Shown: positions 44,009 through 52,936, counted from the first letter of the stretch. The stretch: DNA of 64,000 bases from VRUE01 sp963796705 (GCA_963796705.1 CAWCMK010000002.1:496001-560000), one strand, 5' to 3'. Numbers and translations: made by a program. Notes: generated by a model from the letters alone, not told the origin.

Positions 44009-45653
44009 GCTGGCTACCTCTCGGCCGGGCCTGGCCCCGGCGCTCGCACTCGAGCGCTTCGGCTACCGCTATCCGGGTGCCGAGGCGGCCGCGCTGCACG
44101 ACATCTCTCTGGAGATCACCGCAGGGGAACTGGTGCTGCTGGCCGGCCGCTCGGCCTGTGGCAAGTCGACCCTTCTGCGTGCCGCCTGTGGTCTCGTGCC
44201 TCACTTTCACGGCGGCGAGGTCGAGGGGCGGGTGCAGGTAGCCGGCTTTGAGGCGCTCGAGGTCGGCCCCGGGAAACTGGCTGCGGCGGTCGGCTACGTC
44301 GCCCAGGATCCCGAGACCCAGGTCGTCTCGACGACGGTCGCCGCTGAGGTGGGGCTGCCGCTGGAGATGCGCGGGGCTGAGCCGGTGCAGCGGGCTCGCG
44401 CGATCGAGGAGGTGGCGCTGGCGCTGGCGATCCCCCACCTCCTTGGACGTGGGGTCGAGACCCTCTCGGGCGGCGAGCTGCAACGGGTGGCGCTCGCCGC
44501 CGCCTTGGTGACTCGACCTGAGCTGGTGCTCCTGGACGAGCCGACCTCGCAACTGGACCCGGTGGCGGGGGATGAGCTCATCTGGTTGTTGCGTCGCCTC
44601 AACGAGGACTGGGGGGTGACCATCCTGATGGCAGAACACCGCCTCGAGCGTTGCCTGGCGGCGGCCGATCGGGTGATCGCGATGGACTCGGGCGGGATCG
44701 CCTTCGACGGCCCGCCGCAGGACTTCCTCGCCTGGGCCCAGGGCCACGACGCCTCTCTGGAGACCCCCGCCGCACGCCTCTTCTCACTCGCCGGGCTCTC
44801 GCCGCTCCCGGTAGGCGTCCGCGCCGCGAGAGCGCGGCTGGGGCGGGAGGCATCGAACGATCGCCCAGGTCGCAAACCTTGGTCCCGGCCGCAGGCCAGG
44901 CTCGACCGGCGCCAGGAGCCACCGGCCACTGCCCTCAGATCACGCGATCTCTGGGTCCAGCTGGCAAGCGGTGATGAGTCAAAGGACGTCCTCAGAGGTG
45001 TCGAGCTCAGGGTTGCCCGGGGTGAGCGAGTTGCACTCATGGGCCGCAATGGTGCCGGGAAGAGCACCCTATTGAGGACCGCGGCCGGGCTGATCGATCC
45101 GGTCAGGGGCAGGGTCGATATCGCGGGGGGTATGGCCCTGTTGACCCAGAACCCGGGCGATTATCTGGTCCGCGAGCGGGTCGGGGACGAACTTCCCGCG
45201 GCGCCGGGCAGGGCGGCTCTGAGGATCGTCGGGCTCGAACACAAGGTGGATGCCGACCCGCGCGACCTCTCGGGCGGCGAGCGTCAGCGCCTCGCCCTGG
45301 CGATCTCACTCGCGGGGCGGATGCAAGGAGAGGAGCTGCCCGGCCTGGTAGCCCTCGACGAGCCGACCCGGGGCATGGATCGTGCCCGCAAGGCCGAGTT
45401 GGTCGAGCTGATCGCCGAGCTTGCGGCGCGGGGGGCAGCGGTCCTCGTCGCGACCCACGATGTCGAGTTCGCCGCTGATTTCGCGCAGCGCGGCGTGCTG
45501 CTCGGCGACGGCGAGGTGATCGCCGACGGACCGGTCGCCGAGATCCTCTCCGGTGGCTGGTACTTCGCAACCGAGGTAGCTCGGGTGCTGAACCTACCCG
45601 GAGTGATCACGCCTGAGCAGGGCGCCGCGGCGCTGGCGGAGGACGAGCGGTGA
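44001..45653 (+). CDS. Fused double ECF ATPase (EcfA-EcfA')
   Basis: 550 residues from a GTG overlapping ecfT by 8 bases. Two ABC ATPase domains are fused. The first has GRSACGKST, LSGGELQRVALAAAL and VLLDEPTSQLDP, with the ECF-typical YVAQDPETQ Q-loop. The second has GRNGAGKST, LSGGERQRLALAISL and ALDEPTRGMD. Elsewhere these are usually separate proteins. Fusion enforces the 1:1 heterodimer that powers ECF importers. The frame is open upstream of 44001 inside ecfT, but that is not protein-like. Confidence 0.9.
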   Translation: MSELATSRPGLAPALALERFGYRYPGAEAAALHDISLEITAGELVLLAGRSACGKSTLLRAACGLVPHFHGGEVEGRVQVAGFEALEVGPGKLAAAVGYVAQDPETQVVSTTVAAEVGLPLEMRGAEPVQRARAIEEVALALAIPHLLGRGVETLSGGELQRVALAAALVTRPELVLLDEPTSQLDPVAGDELIWLLRRLNEDWGVTILMAEHRLERCLAAADRVIAMDSGGIAFDGPPQDFLAWAQGHDASLETPAARLFSLAGLSPLPVGVRAARARLGREASNDRPGRKPWSRPQARLDRRQEPPATALRSRDLWVQLASGDESKDVLRGVELRVARGERVALMGRNGAGKSTLLRTAAGLIDPVRGRVDIAGGMALLTQNPGDYLVRERVGDELPAAPGRAALRIVGLEHKVDADPRDLSGGERQRLALAISLAGRMQGEELPGLVALDEPTRGMDRARKAELVELIAELAARGAAVLVATHDVEFAADFAQRGVLLGDGEVIADGPVAEILSGGWYFATEVARVLNLPGVITPEQGAAALAEDER

Positions 45654-47527
45654 GCTGGGAGGCGGTCAGCTATCTGATCCTCGGGGGCTGCCTGGTGGCC
45701 GGCTTTGCCTGGTATGAGCGCTCGCGCCCGCCCGCGCAGGTGATCGCCCTGGTCGCGGCCCTGGCGGCGCTGGCGATCGCCGGTCGCGTCGCCTTTGCCG
45801 CCTTTCCAAACGTCAAGCCGACCACCGATATCGTCATCTTCGCCGGCTACGCGTTGGGTCCGGCGCCCGGCTTTGCGGTCGGCGCCCTGACCGCGCTGGT
45901 CTCGAACTTTTGGTTCGGGCAGGGGGTCTGGACTCCATGGCAAATGGCCGGCTGGGGGCTCTGCGGGCTGCTCGGCGCCGCCCTGGCGCTCGGCGCCCGC
46001 AACGTCGGCCGCCTGGGCCTCGCCGCCTGCTGCGGGCTGGCGGGGGTGGCCTACGGAGCTTTGCTGAACTTCTCCATGATGGCAACATATGGCGGAGACC
46101 TCAGCGTTCGACACTTCCTCATTTTGGAGTCGCGCGCCATCCCCTTCGATGCCGCCCACGCGATCGGCAATATCACGATGGCTCTCATCGCCGGCCCGGC
46201 GATGATTCGCATGCTGGTCCGCTTCCGTGCGCGCTTCGAGTGGCGGATGTCCTCGGGCACCGTCTTGGGCGTGGCGTTGGCGGCGCTGGTGCTGGCCGCC
46301 GCGACGCCCGGCGACGCCCGGGCCGCCGGAACGACCACGGCCGCCGGTTGGCTCGCCTCCACCCAGAACGGCGACGGCGGTTGGGGCGCCGACCCAGGTG
46401 ACGCCTCGGGGACGGAGATGACCGGTTGGGCGATGCTCGGTCTCGAGGCCGCCGGGCGCAACCCCCTCGACGTGTCGACCGGCGGCAAGAACCCAGTTGC
46501 CTATCTGCGCTACCGAGTGGACCAGCTCGAAAGCAGCGGCGACTTCGCCCGGACGATTCTCGCCCTTCAGGGTGCCGGAGTCGACCCGCGCGATTTCGGC
46601 GGTCGCAACCTGGTCGCGGCGCTGCTCAAGCGCCGCCGCGATGACGGCTCCTGGGAAGGCTGGCCGGCCACCACCGCCTACGCGGTGATCGCGCTGCGCG
46701 CCGCGGGCGCCAACGGCGGGCTCGAAAAGTCGCTTTCCTGGCTCGGTGGAGCCCAGAACAAGGACGGGGGCTGGGGGGACACGCCCGGGGGCCAGAGCGA
46801 CGCCGATGTGACCGGCGCCGTCATGCAGGCGATGCCCGGCTCAAAGGCGGCTCAGCAGGGCCTCTCCTACCTGCGCAAGCACCAGGCCGGCAACGGCGGC
46901 TTCAGAACGGGGGGCCACGGCGAAGTCAACGCCCAGTCCACGGCCTGGGCGGCGGAGGGGATGATCGCCGTCGGCGGCGCCTCGGGGGCCGTTGGCGACG
47001 CGCTCTCCTACATCTCCTCCCTACAGGCCAACGACGGACACTTCCGCTACTCGGAAGCCAGCGACCGGACACCCGTATGGGTGACCGGCGAAGTCCTGAT
47101 CGCCGCCGCCGAAGCGTCGCTGCCGGTGGCGGTCGCGCCCCGCGAACAGCATTCCGCTCCGCCGCCGGAAGAATCGCCCAAGCCGTCCTCCTCGGGGCTG
47201 ACCGTCCCGGCTCCCAGCAACTTGCCCTCGGGGTCGGCGGGAACCGCGTCCGGGGGCGGCGCCGTCGGCCCCGGCTCGATCGCGGGCGGCTCCGGGCACG
47301 CCGGCCCCTTGGTGCCGGCCGCCCCGGCCTCGCCGAGCGGCGGCCCAGGGACGCTCAGCCCGGGAGGCGAAGGCTCGGGCCTCACCGAGGCTGCCCCGGC
47401 CGCCGCGATCGAGGAAACCTCCGGCAACCAGGGCGGCTCGCCGTGGATCCCGATTGGGATCGGCGTCGCCGTCGCCGCGCTCGCCGTGATCGGGCCGTGG
47501 CTGCTCGGCAAGCGCTTCGCCTGGTGA
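45650..47527 (+). CDS. ECF S component fused to an alpha/alpha-barrel (prenyltransferase-like) domain
   Basis: 625 residues. Residues 1-205 are a six-helix ECF substrate-binding component (KPTTDIVIFAGYALGPAPGF, GQGVWTPWQMAGWGLCGLLG). A further helix (205-225) leads outside to a domain of about 260 residues with squalene-cyclase/prenyltransferase-like repeats: STQNGDGGWGADPGD, KRRRDDGSWEGWPATTAYAV, AQNKDGGWGDTPGG, RKHQAGNGGFRTG and LQANDGHFRYSE. This alpha/alpha barrel is the fold of the N-terminal domain of transcobalamin and intrinsic factor. A Pro/Gly-rich linker and a last helix ending GKRFAW follow. It overlaps the ATPase gene by 4 bases. I infer a cobalamin-binding module built into the transporter. 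Confidence 0.82.
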   Translation: MSWEAVSYLILGGCLVAGFAWYERSRPPAQVIALVAALAALAIAGRVAFAAFPNVKPTTDIVIFAGYALGPAPGFAVGALTALVSNFWFGQGVWTPWQMAGWGLCGLLGAALALGARNVGRLGLAACCGLAGVAYGALLNFSMMATYGGDLSVRHFLILESRAIPFDAAHAIGNITMALIAGPAMIRMLVRFRARFEWRMSSGTVLGVALAALVLAAATPGDARAAGTTTAAGWLASTQNGDGGWGADPGDASGTEMTGWAMLGLEAAGRNPLDVSTGGKNPVAYLRYRVDQLESSGDFARTILALQGAGVDPRDFGGRNLVAALLKRRRDDGSWEGWPATTAYAVIALRAAGANGGLEKSLSWLGGAQNKDGGWGDTPGGQSDADVTGAVMQAMPGSKAAQQGLSYLRKHQAGNGGFRTGGHGEVNAQSTAWAAEGMIAVGGASGAVGDALSYISSLQANDGHFRYSEASDRTPVWVTGEVLIAAAEASLPVAVAPREQHSAPPPEESPKPSSSGLTVPAPSNLPSGSAGTASGGGAVGPGSIAGGSGHAGPLVPAAPASPSGGPGTLSPGGEGSGLTEAAPAAAIEETSGNQGGSPWIPIGIGVAVAALAVIGPWLLGKRFAW

Positions 47528-47541
47528 TTGCAGGGAGGGCG

Positions 47542-48051
47542 ATGGACGTCGAGACGGCGATCCGCACGCGCCGTACGCACAAGGCCTTTGCGCCCGAGCC
47601 GTTGTCTCAGGTTGAGGTTCAGGAGCTCCTCGAGCTCGCCCGCTGGGCGCCGAACCACCATCTGACCGCGCCCTGGCGCTTCCGGGTGATCGGGCCTCGC
47701 ACGCGGGCCCGGCTCAAGCTTGTCGCAGGACAGGAGGGGGCGGCGAAGCTCGACAGGGCGCCGACGCTGATCGTCGTCTCGGCGCGCCTTGTAGGCGAGC
47801 CGCTCCAAGATGAGGAGGACCTGCACGCCGCCGCCGTCGCCGCCTACATCGTGCTCCTCGCCGCGCACGCGCGCGGGTTGGCCGGCTACTGGCGCACACC
47901 CGCGCTCTTGCGCAGCACGGAGGGCCGAGCGGCCGTGGGCCTGCCCGATGAGGAGCGGTTCGTCGGTCTCCTGCACCTGGGTCGCCCGCGGCAGGAGCCT
48001 TCGGCCCCCGAGCGGCCGGCGGTGAAGCAGACGATGGTCTTCCTGCCATGA
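47542..48051 (+). CDS. Nitroreductase-family protein
   Basis: 169 residues of the FMN-dependent nitroreductase fold: AIRTRRTHKAFAPEPLSQVE, LLELARWAPNHHLTAPWRF and an AYIVLLAAHARGLAGYWRTP helix. GGGAGGG precedes the ATG. It follows the S-component gene by 14 bases and is probably in the same transcript. BluB, which makes the B12 lower ligand, belongs to this superfamily, but this protein is shorter and I cannot see BluB-specific residues, so a B12 role is only suggested by context. Confidence 0.78.
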   Translation: MDVETAIRTRRTHKAFAPEPLSQVEVQELLELARWAPNHHLTAPWRFRVIGPRTRARLKLVAGQEGAAKLDRAPTLIVVSARLVGEPLQDEEDLHAAAVAAYIVLLAAHARGLAGYWRTPALLRSTEGRAAVGLPDEERFVGLLHLGRPRQEPSAPERPAVKQTMVFLP

Positions 48052-48064
48052 GCTCGGCGAAGGC

Positions 48065-49759
48065 GTGGGGCTGGTAGTGCTGGCGCGCCGGGCTGCAATC
48101 GAGGCGATCGCCGGCCAGCGATTCGAGGTCTTGGTGATCGGCGGTGGCATCACCGGCGCCGGGGTCGCGCTCGACGCCGCTTCGCGCGGCTACTCCGTCG
48201 TCCTGCTGGAGCGCGGCGATTACGCGATCGGCACCTCCAGCCGCTCCTCGAAGATGGTCCACGGCGGCTTGCGCTACCTGCAGAACCTCGACCTCGGACT
48301 GGTCCGCGAGGCGCTGCTCGAGCGCCAGCTGATGGTCCAGCTGGCGCCGCATCTGGTCTACCCGACGCCCTTCGTCGTTCCCTCCTTCGGTGAGGAGCGC
48401 CGTGACCGAAAACTTGGCCTGGGGCTCAATATGTATGACGTGATGGCGACCACCCGGGTCGGTCGCGGTCGCCGCGAGCTGCGCTCCTCCGAGGGGGATG
48501 CCAGTTACTCCTGGTCGCCAGACCGCCACCGGACGATCGATCGTGAGGAGCTGCTCGAGTTGGTCCCCGTGCTGGCGGCACGCGACCCCAACGACGCCTA
48601 CCTCTTCTATGACTGTCAGACCGACGACGTGCGCTTGGTTCTCACGGTGCTCGGCGAGGCGGAGCGCTTCGGGTCGGTGATGCTGAACGGCGCCGAGGTG
48701 ACCGAGATCCTCTCCGCCAACGGCCGCGCCTCCGGCGTCGCCTTCCTGGAGGCGGATTCCGGCGAACGAATCGAGGTGGAGGCCGACAACGTCGTCAACG
48801 CGACCGGCGTCTTCGCCGACCGAATCCGCCCCGAGGAGGTCGTCGAGGAGGAGGACGTGCCGCGGATCAAGCCGAGTCGCGGCACGCACCTGCTGATCGA
48901 CCGCGACGTGATCTCGACCGGGACCGCCGCCTGCATCGTGCCGGCCGCCGAAGGGAGGATGATCTTCGCGCTCCCCTGGTACGGACGAACGCTTGTCGGC
49001 ACCACCGATAATGACTACACGGGAGACATCGAGCACCCGCGACCCGCGGCCGCCGATGTTCAGTACCTGCTCGACGCTGTCAATGCTTTCTTCGGTCTCG
49101 AGGTGCGGCGCTCGGACCTGGTTGGCGCCTACGCGGGGGTGCGACCGCTGATCGCGACCGGCGATCCGAAGAGGTCGGTTGACATCTCCCGCAAGGCGGA
49201 GCTCTATGAGACCTCCTCGGGGATGCTGACGATCACAGGCGGCAAGCTCACCACCTGGCGGCGGATGGCAAAACAGACGGTCGACCGGATCGTTGAGCGC
49301 GAGGCGCGCGAGGCGCCCTGCCACACGGCGGAGATCCCGCTCGGGATGCCCGCGCGTCCCGAGGACCTCGAGGCACCCGCGGGCGTGGGCGAGATGGCCG
49401 TCGACCAGTTGGCATTTCGTTACGGTCACGCGGCCCGCGACGTGCTGCAGGTTGCACGTGAGCGTCCGGAGCTCTCGGCGCCGATCGTCGAGGGCAGGCC
49501 GGACCTGTTGGCCGAGGTGGTGATTGCGGCACGCCTTGAGCAGGCGCGCAGCGTCGCTGACGTTCTCCTGCGGCGCACCCGCCTCGGCTTGCTAGCGGCC
49601 CCCCAGCTACGCGACTCCGGCTCGGTACGGGCGCTGGCCGACGCGATGGGGGAGGAGCTCGGCTGGTCGCGCCGCGAGCGACAGGTGGCCGCGCGGGCGT
49701 GGCCCGAGGCGGCAGCTGAGGCCGGCGTCGACCCCGCGGCCGAACCTGGGAGCGATTAA
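48065..49759 (+). CDS. glpD: Glycerol-3-phosphate dehydrogenase, FAD-dependent
   Basis: 564 residues. GlpD oxidises sn-glycerol 3-phosphate to dihydroxyacetone phosphate, passing electrons to quinone. The FAD-binding VIGGGITGAGVALDA and the GTSSRSSKMVHGGLRYLQ segment are diagnostic; FALPWYGRTLVGTTDNDY and ITGGKLTTWRRMA follow, and a C-terminal GlpD domain (FRYGHAARDVLQVA) completes it. The GTG start at 48065 is 14 bases after the nitroreductase; a GTG at 48077 is possible. It may be co-transcribed with the B12 operon only by read-through. Confidence 0.92.
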   Translation: MGLVVLARRAAIEAIAGQRFEVLVIGGGITGAGVALDAASRGYSVVLLERGDYAIGTSSRSSKMVHGGLRYLQNLDLGLVREALLERQLMVQLAPHLVYPTPFVVPSFGEERRDRKLGLGLNMYDVMATTRVGRGRRELRSSEGDASYSWSPDRHRTIDREELLELVPVLAARDPNDAYLFYDCQTDDVRLVLTVLGEAERFGSVMLNGAEVTEILSANGRASGVAFLEADSGERIEVEADNVVNATGVFADRIRPEEVVEEEDVPRIKPSRGTHLLIDRDVISTGTAACIVPAAEGRMIFALPWYGRTLVGTTDNDYTGDIEHPRPAAADVQYLLDAVNAFFGLEVRRSDLVGAYAGVRPLIATGDPKRSVDISRKAELYETSSGMLTITGGKLTTWRRMAKQTVDRIVEREAREAPCHTAEIPLGMPARPEDLEAPAGVGEMAVDQLAFRYGHAARDVLQVARERPELSAPIVEGRPDLLAEVVIAARLEQARSVADVLLRRTRLGLLAAPQLRDSGSVRALADAMGEELGWSRRERQVAARAWPEAAAEAGVDPAAEPGSD

Positions 49760-49769
49760 TCTGCCGCCG

Positions 49770-50570
49770 ATGAACAGATCCGAACTGGAGTCCAAACATC
49801 TTGCAGAGCTGCACGCTCTGGCAGCCGAGGCTGGCATCGAGCGCTACCGGATGCTGGCCCGCGAGGAGCTGATCGCCGCCCTCGCCGATGCGGACGAGGA
49901 GACGGGCGTCGGCCCCGCTCGCACCCGCGAGCCGCGCCGCAGGCGCGATCCCGGCGCCGCTCGCGAGCGCGGCCCGCGCGAACGCGAGCGGCGGCCGCGC
50001 CAGGAGCGTCGTGCAGCTCGGGGCCAAGGGCAGCCTCCCGAGCGCGAGCCCACCCCCAAACCAGCTGCCGAGGCTGGGTCCGCGGAGAGGCCGAAGCGCC
50101 GTCGACGCCGCCGTTTCGGCCGACGCGCTCGCAGGACCGTCCGCCTCCAGGACGTGTTGTTGCCGAGTGCTCCGGGGCGCCAGGCGATCGTCTACGCCGA
50201 GAGCCGCGCCGGTTGCACGGATCTGCTACGCGAGTTGGCGGCCGAGCTCTCGGGGGGGCGTGGCCCCGATCCGGTGGCACTCCTCATCGATCCGAGCCCC
50301 GAGGAGCTGGCGGATTGGAAGCGAGAGGCGCCGAAGGCGGAGATCGTCTCCGCCGGGCAGGAACGCCACGCTCAGGATGCGCTCGAGCAAGCGGTGCGTC
50401 GCGCCGATTCGGGCGAAGCGGTTGTCTTCCTGATCGACAGCCTCAGCCGTGCGGCGGAGGAGTTCGGCGGCGCCAGGGTCGCGAAGGAGCTCTTCGAGGC
50501 CGGCCAGTCAGCGGGCGATGGCGACGGCGGCTCGCTGACGATCGTCGCGGCGATCGAGCGTCCCGGCTAG
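49770..50570 (+). CDS. Rho-like protein lacking the ATPase residues
   Basis: 266 residues. The N-terminus (SELESKHLAELHALAAEAGI) is a Rho N-terminal SAP-like domain. A very basic Arg/Pro/Glu-rich linker follows (about 45-120). The last 145 residues align with the Rho motor core. However, the Walker A Lys position reads RAGCT instead of KAGKT, and the LIDERPEE catalytic segment reads LIDPSPEE, so both key residues are gone; the Walker B-like LIDSLSRAA remains. The chain ends before the Arg-finger region and lacks the RNA-binding cold-shock domain. It is probably not a helicase. TAATCT with a 7-base spacer precedes the ATG. Confidence 0.75.
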   Translation: MNRSELESKHLAELHALAAEAGIERYRMLAREELIAALADADEETGVGPARTREPRRRRDPGAARERGPRERERRPRQERRAARGQGQPPEREPTPKPAAEAGSAERPKRRRRRRFGRRARRTVRLQDVLLPSAPGRQAIVYAESRAGCTDLLRELAAELSGGRGPDPVALLIDPSPEELADWKREAPKAEIVSAGQERHAQDALEQAVRRADSGEAVVFLIDSLSRAAEEFGGARVAKELFEAGQSAGDGDGGSLTIVAAIERPG

Positions 50571-51052
50571 CGCCGGTAGGCGATGCGGCGCCAGGAGGGC
50601 TCCTTGGAGAGTTCGATCAACTCCCGGCTGCGGTCCGGTTGGACATAGCCGAAGGTCTGCGTGCGCTCATCGAAGACGACATCCAGCTCTCCCTCCTTGA
50701 CGCGCTGGTCGAGCCAGGCGCCACGGAACACAAGGCGGCGCAACCAGTGCACGAGACTGCGGTTGGCGGGGCCGACCAACTCCTCCCAATTCTCGTTGAT
50801 GTGCTCGCCGAGGGCCGAGCTCGGCTCGGTGATCTCGCCACTGACCGCAAGGTCGAGCAGGTCGTCGAGCTCCTCACGGCTGAGACCCTGGGAGACGAAC
50901 CCGAGTTTGACGGCGGCCTGCTCGACTCGCTGAGCGAAGTCCTCCTCGTTGAAGGCGAAACGGAGCTCTCCGTACTCGAGCACGTAGTCGGAGCCAGACT
51001 CGTAGTTCCCGCGGCGGGTCGCTTTTTTGTCCATTGAGTTGAAGCCCTTCAT
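50567..51052 (-). CDS. Conserved hypothetical protein behind a leader peptide
   Basis: 161 residues from ATG 51052 (an ATG at 51034 is an alternative with GAAGGGC upstream). Acidic, soluble, no recognised family. Landmarks are YVLEYGELRFAFNEEDFAQR, LSREELDDLLDLAVSGEI and LVHWLRRLVFRGAWLDQRV. Its ATG overlaps the stop of an 11-residue leader peptide, so it is probably translationally coupled. Its 3' end overlaps that of the convergent Rho-like gene by 4 bases. Confidence 0.65.
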   Translation of the reverse strand: MKGFNSMDKKATRRGNYESGSDYVLEYGELRFAFNEEDFAQRVEQAAVKLGFVSQGLSREELDDLLDLAVSGEITEPSSALGEHINENWEELVGPANRSLVHWLRRLVFRGAWLDQRVKEGELDVVFDERTQTFGYVQPDRSRELIELSKEPSWRRIAYRR

Positions 51053-51084
51053 CCCCGCAGCCCAGCGAGGACGACGAGGATCAT
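51049..51084 (-). CDS. Putative 11-residue leader peptide
   Basis: MILVVLAGLRG from ATG 51084 to a TGA that overlaps the next ATG (ATGA, 51049-51052). TACGAT (complement of 51092-51097) stands exactly 7 bases before its ATG, so the transcript would start at this codon. It could be a leaderless entry point that feeds ribosomes into the downstream gene. Confidence 0.4.
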   Translation of the reverse strand: MILVVLAGLRG

Positions 51085-51174
51085 GCCGATCATCGTAGCC
51101 GCGCGCGTGCCCGGGGTCGTGCCTGAACGAGCGTTTGCAAGACTCAGCCAGGCGTCTATTCTCGTGCCGCCCTA

Positions 51175-51936
51175 TTGATCGACCTCCACTGTCACATCCT
51201 GCCGGGAGTCGATGATGGCGCCCTCGATTTGCGCGATGCCATCGGCATGGCGCGACAGGCGGCAAACGACGGCATCGAGCGCATCTGCGCGACGCCCCAC
51301 ATCCGCCACGACCATGACGTGCGCATCGGGGAGCTTGACCGGCGCATCGTGGAGCTCAACGGGGCGCTGCGGGAGGAGGGACTGGGGATCGAGGTTCTGG
51401 CGGGCGGGGAGGTTGCCGAGACCGCACTCGAGGGTCTGGCCGAGGAGGAGCTCGAGCAGGTCGCACTCGGCGAGGGACGCTGGATTCTGCTCGAGCCAGC
51501 GCCCGGGCCACTCGGCGACAGCCTGTTGCGCCGCGTCGCGCACCTCGCAGAGCGCGGACACCGGGCCCTGATAGCTCACCCCGAGCGCCACCTTGGCGCC
51601 GATGGGTTCAGGCGCATCGCCGGCCTGATCAGCGAGGGCGCCTTGATCCAGGCGACCGCCGACTTCTTCCTTCGCGATCGCGGCACTGGAGAAGGAATGC
51701 GCGCCCTCGCCGAGGCTGGACTGGTGCACGTTCTGAGCAGCGACGCGCACTCTTCACACGGCGGCAGGCGGGTGCACCTGCGCTCCGCGCTTGAGAGCTT
51801 GAGCGCTCTCGAGCGTGTTGCGGCCCATCTCGAGTGGATCGCCGAGACGGCGCCGCGGGCAATAGTCGAGGGAACCGAGCTCGCGGTCCCCTTCAGCCCG
51901 GATATAGATTGGCCGCAGAGCTCTACAGCTCTCTGA
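51175..51936 (+). CDS. CpsB/YwqE-type PHP tyrosine phosphatase
   Basis: 253 residues from a TTG start. The PHP-fold metal motif DLHCHILPGVDDGA opens the chain, followed by ATPHIRHDHD, a Glu-containing EPAPGPLG region, HPERH and SSDAHSS. This is the order in CpsB/CapC/YwqE phosphatases, which dephosphorylate tyrosine kinases of capsule or exopolysaccharide synthesis. No such kinase is in the window. Its 3' end overlaps the convergent PfkB gene by 14 bases. The start codon is the main uncertainty. Confidence 0.85.
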   Translation: MIDLHCHILPGVDDGALDLRDAIGMARQAANDGIERICATPHIRHDHDVRIGELDRRIVELNGALREEGLGIEVLAGGEVAETALEGLAEEELEQVALGEGRWILLEPAPGPLGDSLLRRVAHLAERGHRALIAHPERHLGADGFRRIAGLISEGALIQATADFFLRDRGTGEGMRALAEAGLVHVLSSDAHSSHGGRRVHLRSALESLSALERVAAHLEWIAETAPRAIVEGTELAVPFSPDIDWPQSSTAL

Positions 51937-52852
51937 GCTCGACCCTCTTCTCGAGGCCCTCGATCACCGAGCGGGAGCCGCTGCCGAGCCCCCGCCGGAG
52001 GAAGTTCGCGGCGCCAGCGGCGGCGGCGAGGTGCAGCATCTCCTCCCAGGGCAGGCCGGCGGCCAGAGAGTAGGCGAGGGCGCCCATCATCGAGTCACCG
52101 CATCCCTCGCGGGCGCCACGCTCAAAGCGCGGCGGCACGAGCTCCCAGGCCTGCTCGCCGCGGAGGACCATCGCCGGGTCGCCGGCTCGGGTGACGATCG
52201 CAGCGCCGGCGCCGGCCTCGATTAGGCGCCGGGCCGCCGCCAGCATCCTCTCGCGGGTGTCGACCGGCCCTCTGATGTAGCTGGCCATCTCCCAATCGTT
52301 GATCTTCACCAGCTCCGGTGCGCCCTCGAGGGCGCTGTCCAGGCGCGGCGGCGAGAGGTCGGCGACGACGCTTGCGCCGTTGGCCCTGACGTCGGCGACC
52401 AGGTTGCCATAGATCTCCAGCGGCAGCGAATCGCCGGGGAAGGGGTTGCAGAGTGCGAGGACGCCGCACTCGATCGCGGCCGCGATCGTGCTCGAGAAGA
52501 GTTCGTCGATCTCGTGGCGGGTGGGGGGCAGGGAGGTGCTCTGCGCGAGCGGCTCGCGCCCGCCGCTGCGGCGATCGTGGACGTAACAGCCGCTTGCGAC
52601 ACCGGCCTCGACCAGCCGCAGGTCATAGGGGTCCTTCTCGAGGAGGGTGTGAAGGACCTCGCCCACCTCGCCGCCGATCAGTCCGCACAGGACGGGCCGA
52701 GCGCCAAGCTCGGCCGCCATGCGCGCGACCCACACGCCCTGGCCGGCGGCGTGCAGATGGAGGTCGTCGCGGCCATCACCGGCTACGGCCTCGATCGTGA
52801 TCGAGAGCAGGGGGTGGGGGCCGAATACGGCAACCCTTGGCGCGTCGGACAC
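51923..52852 (-). CDS. PfkB-family sugar kinase (1-phosphofructokinase-like)
   Basis: 309 residues of the ribokinase/PfkB fold. An N-terminal glycine-rich HAAGQGVWVARMAAELGA segment and VVADLSPPRLDSAL resemble LacC/FruK-type kinases. The C-terminal signature is REGCGDSMMGALAYSL, where Asp is the catalytic base and GCGD replaces the common GAGD. It should phosphorylate a sugar phosphate or nucleoside; substrate unknown. The GTG start has TACCCT exactly 7 bases upstream. Confidence 0.82.
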   Translation of the reverse strand: MSDAPRVAVFGPHPLLSITIEAVAGDGRDDLHLHAAGQGVWVARMAAELGARPVLCGLIGGEVGEVLHTLLEKDPYDLRLVEAGVASGCYVHDRRSGGREPLAQSTSLPPTRHEIDELFSSTIAAAIECGVLALCNPFPGDSLPLEIYGNLVADVRANGASVVADLSPPRLDSALEGAPELVKINDWEMASYIRGPVDTRERMLAAARRLIEAGAGAAIVTRAGDPAMVLRGEQAWELVPPRFERGAREGCGDSMMGALAYSLAAGLPWEEMLHLAAAAGAANFLRRGLGSGSRSVIEGLEKRVELREL

Positions 52853-52936
52853 GGGCGTAAGGGTAGAGCCATGCCCCTGCCGATCGGACCCGCGGGCGCC
52901 TTGGCAATCGTCGCCGAGCCGTTCGCGGCGCCGGCT

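Noticed and set aside
47542..48051. BluB, the B12 lower-ligand synthase
   Set aside because: The position in the B12 operon is suggestive, but the protein is shorter than BluB and no BluB-specific motif could be recognised, so only the superfamily is assigned.
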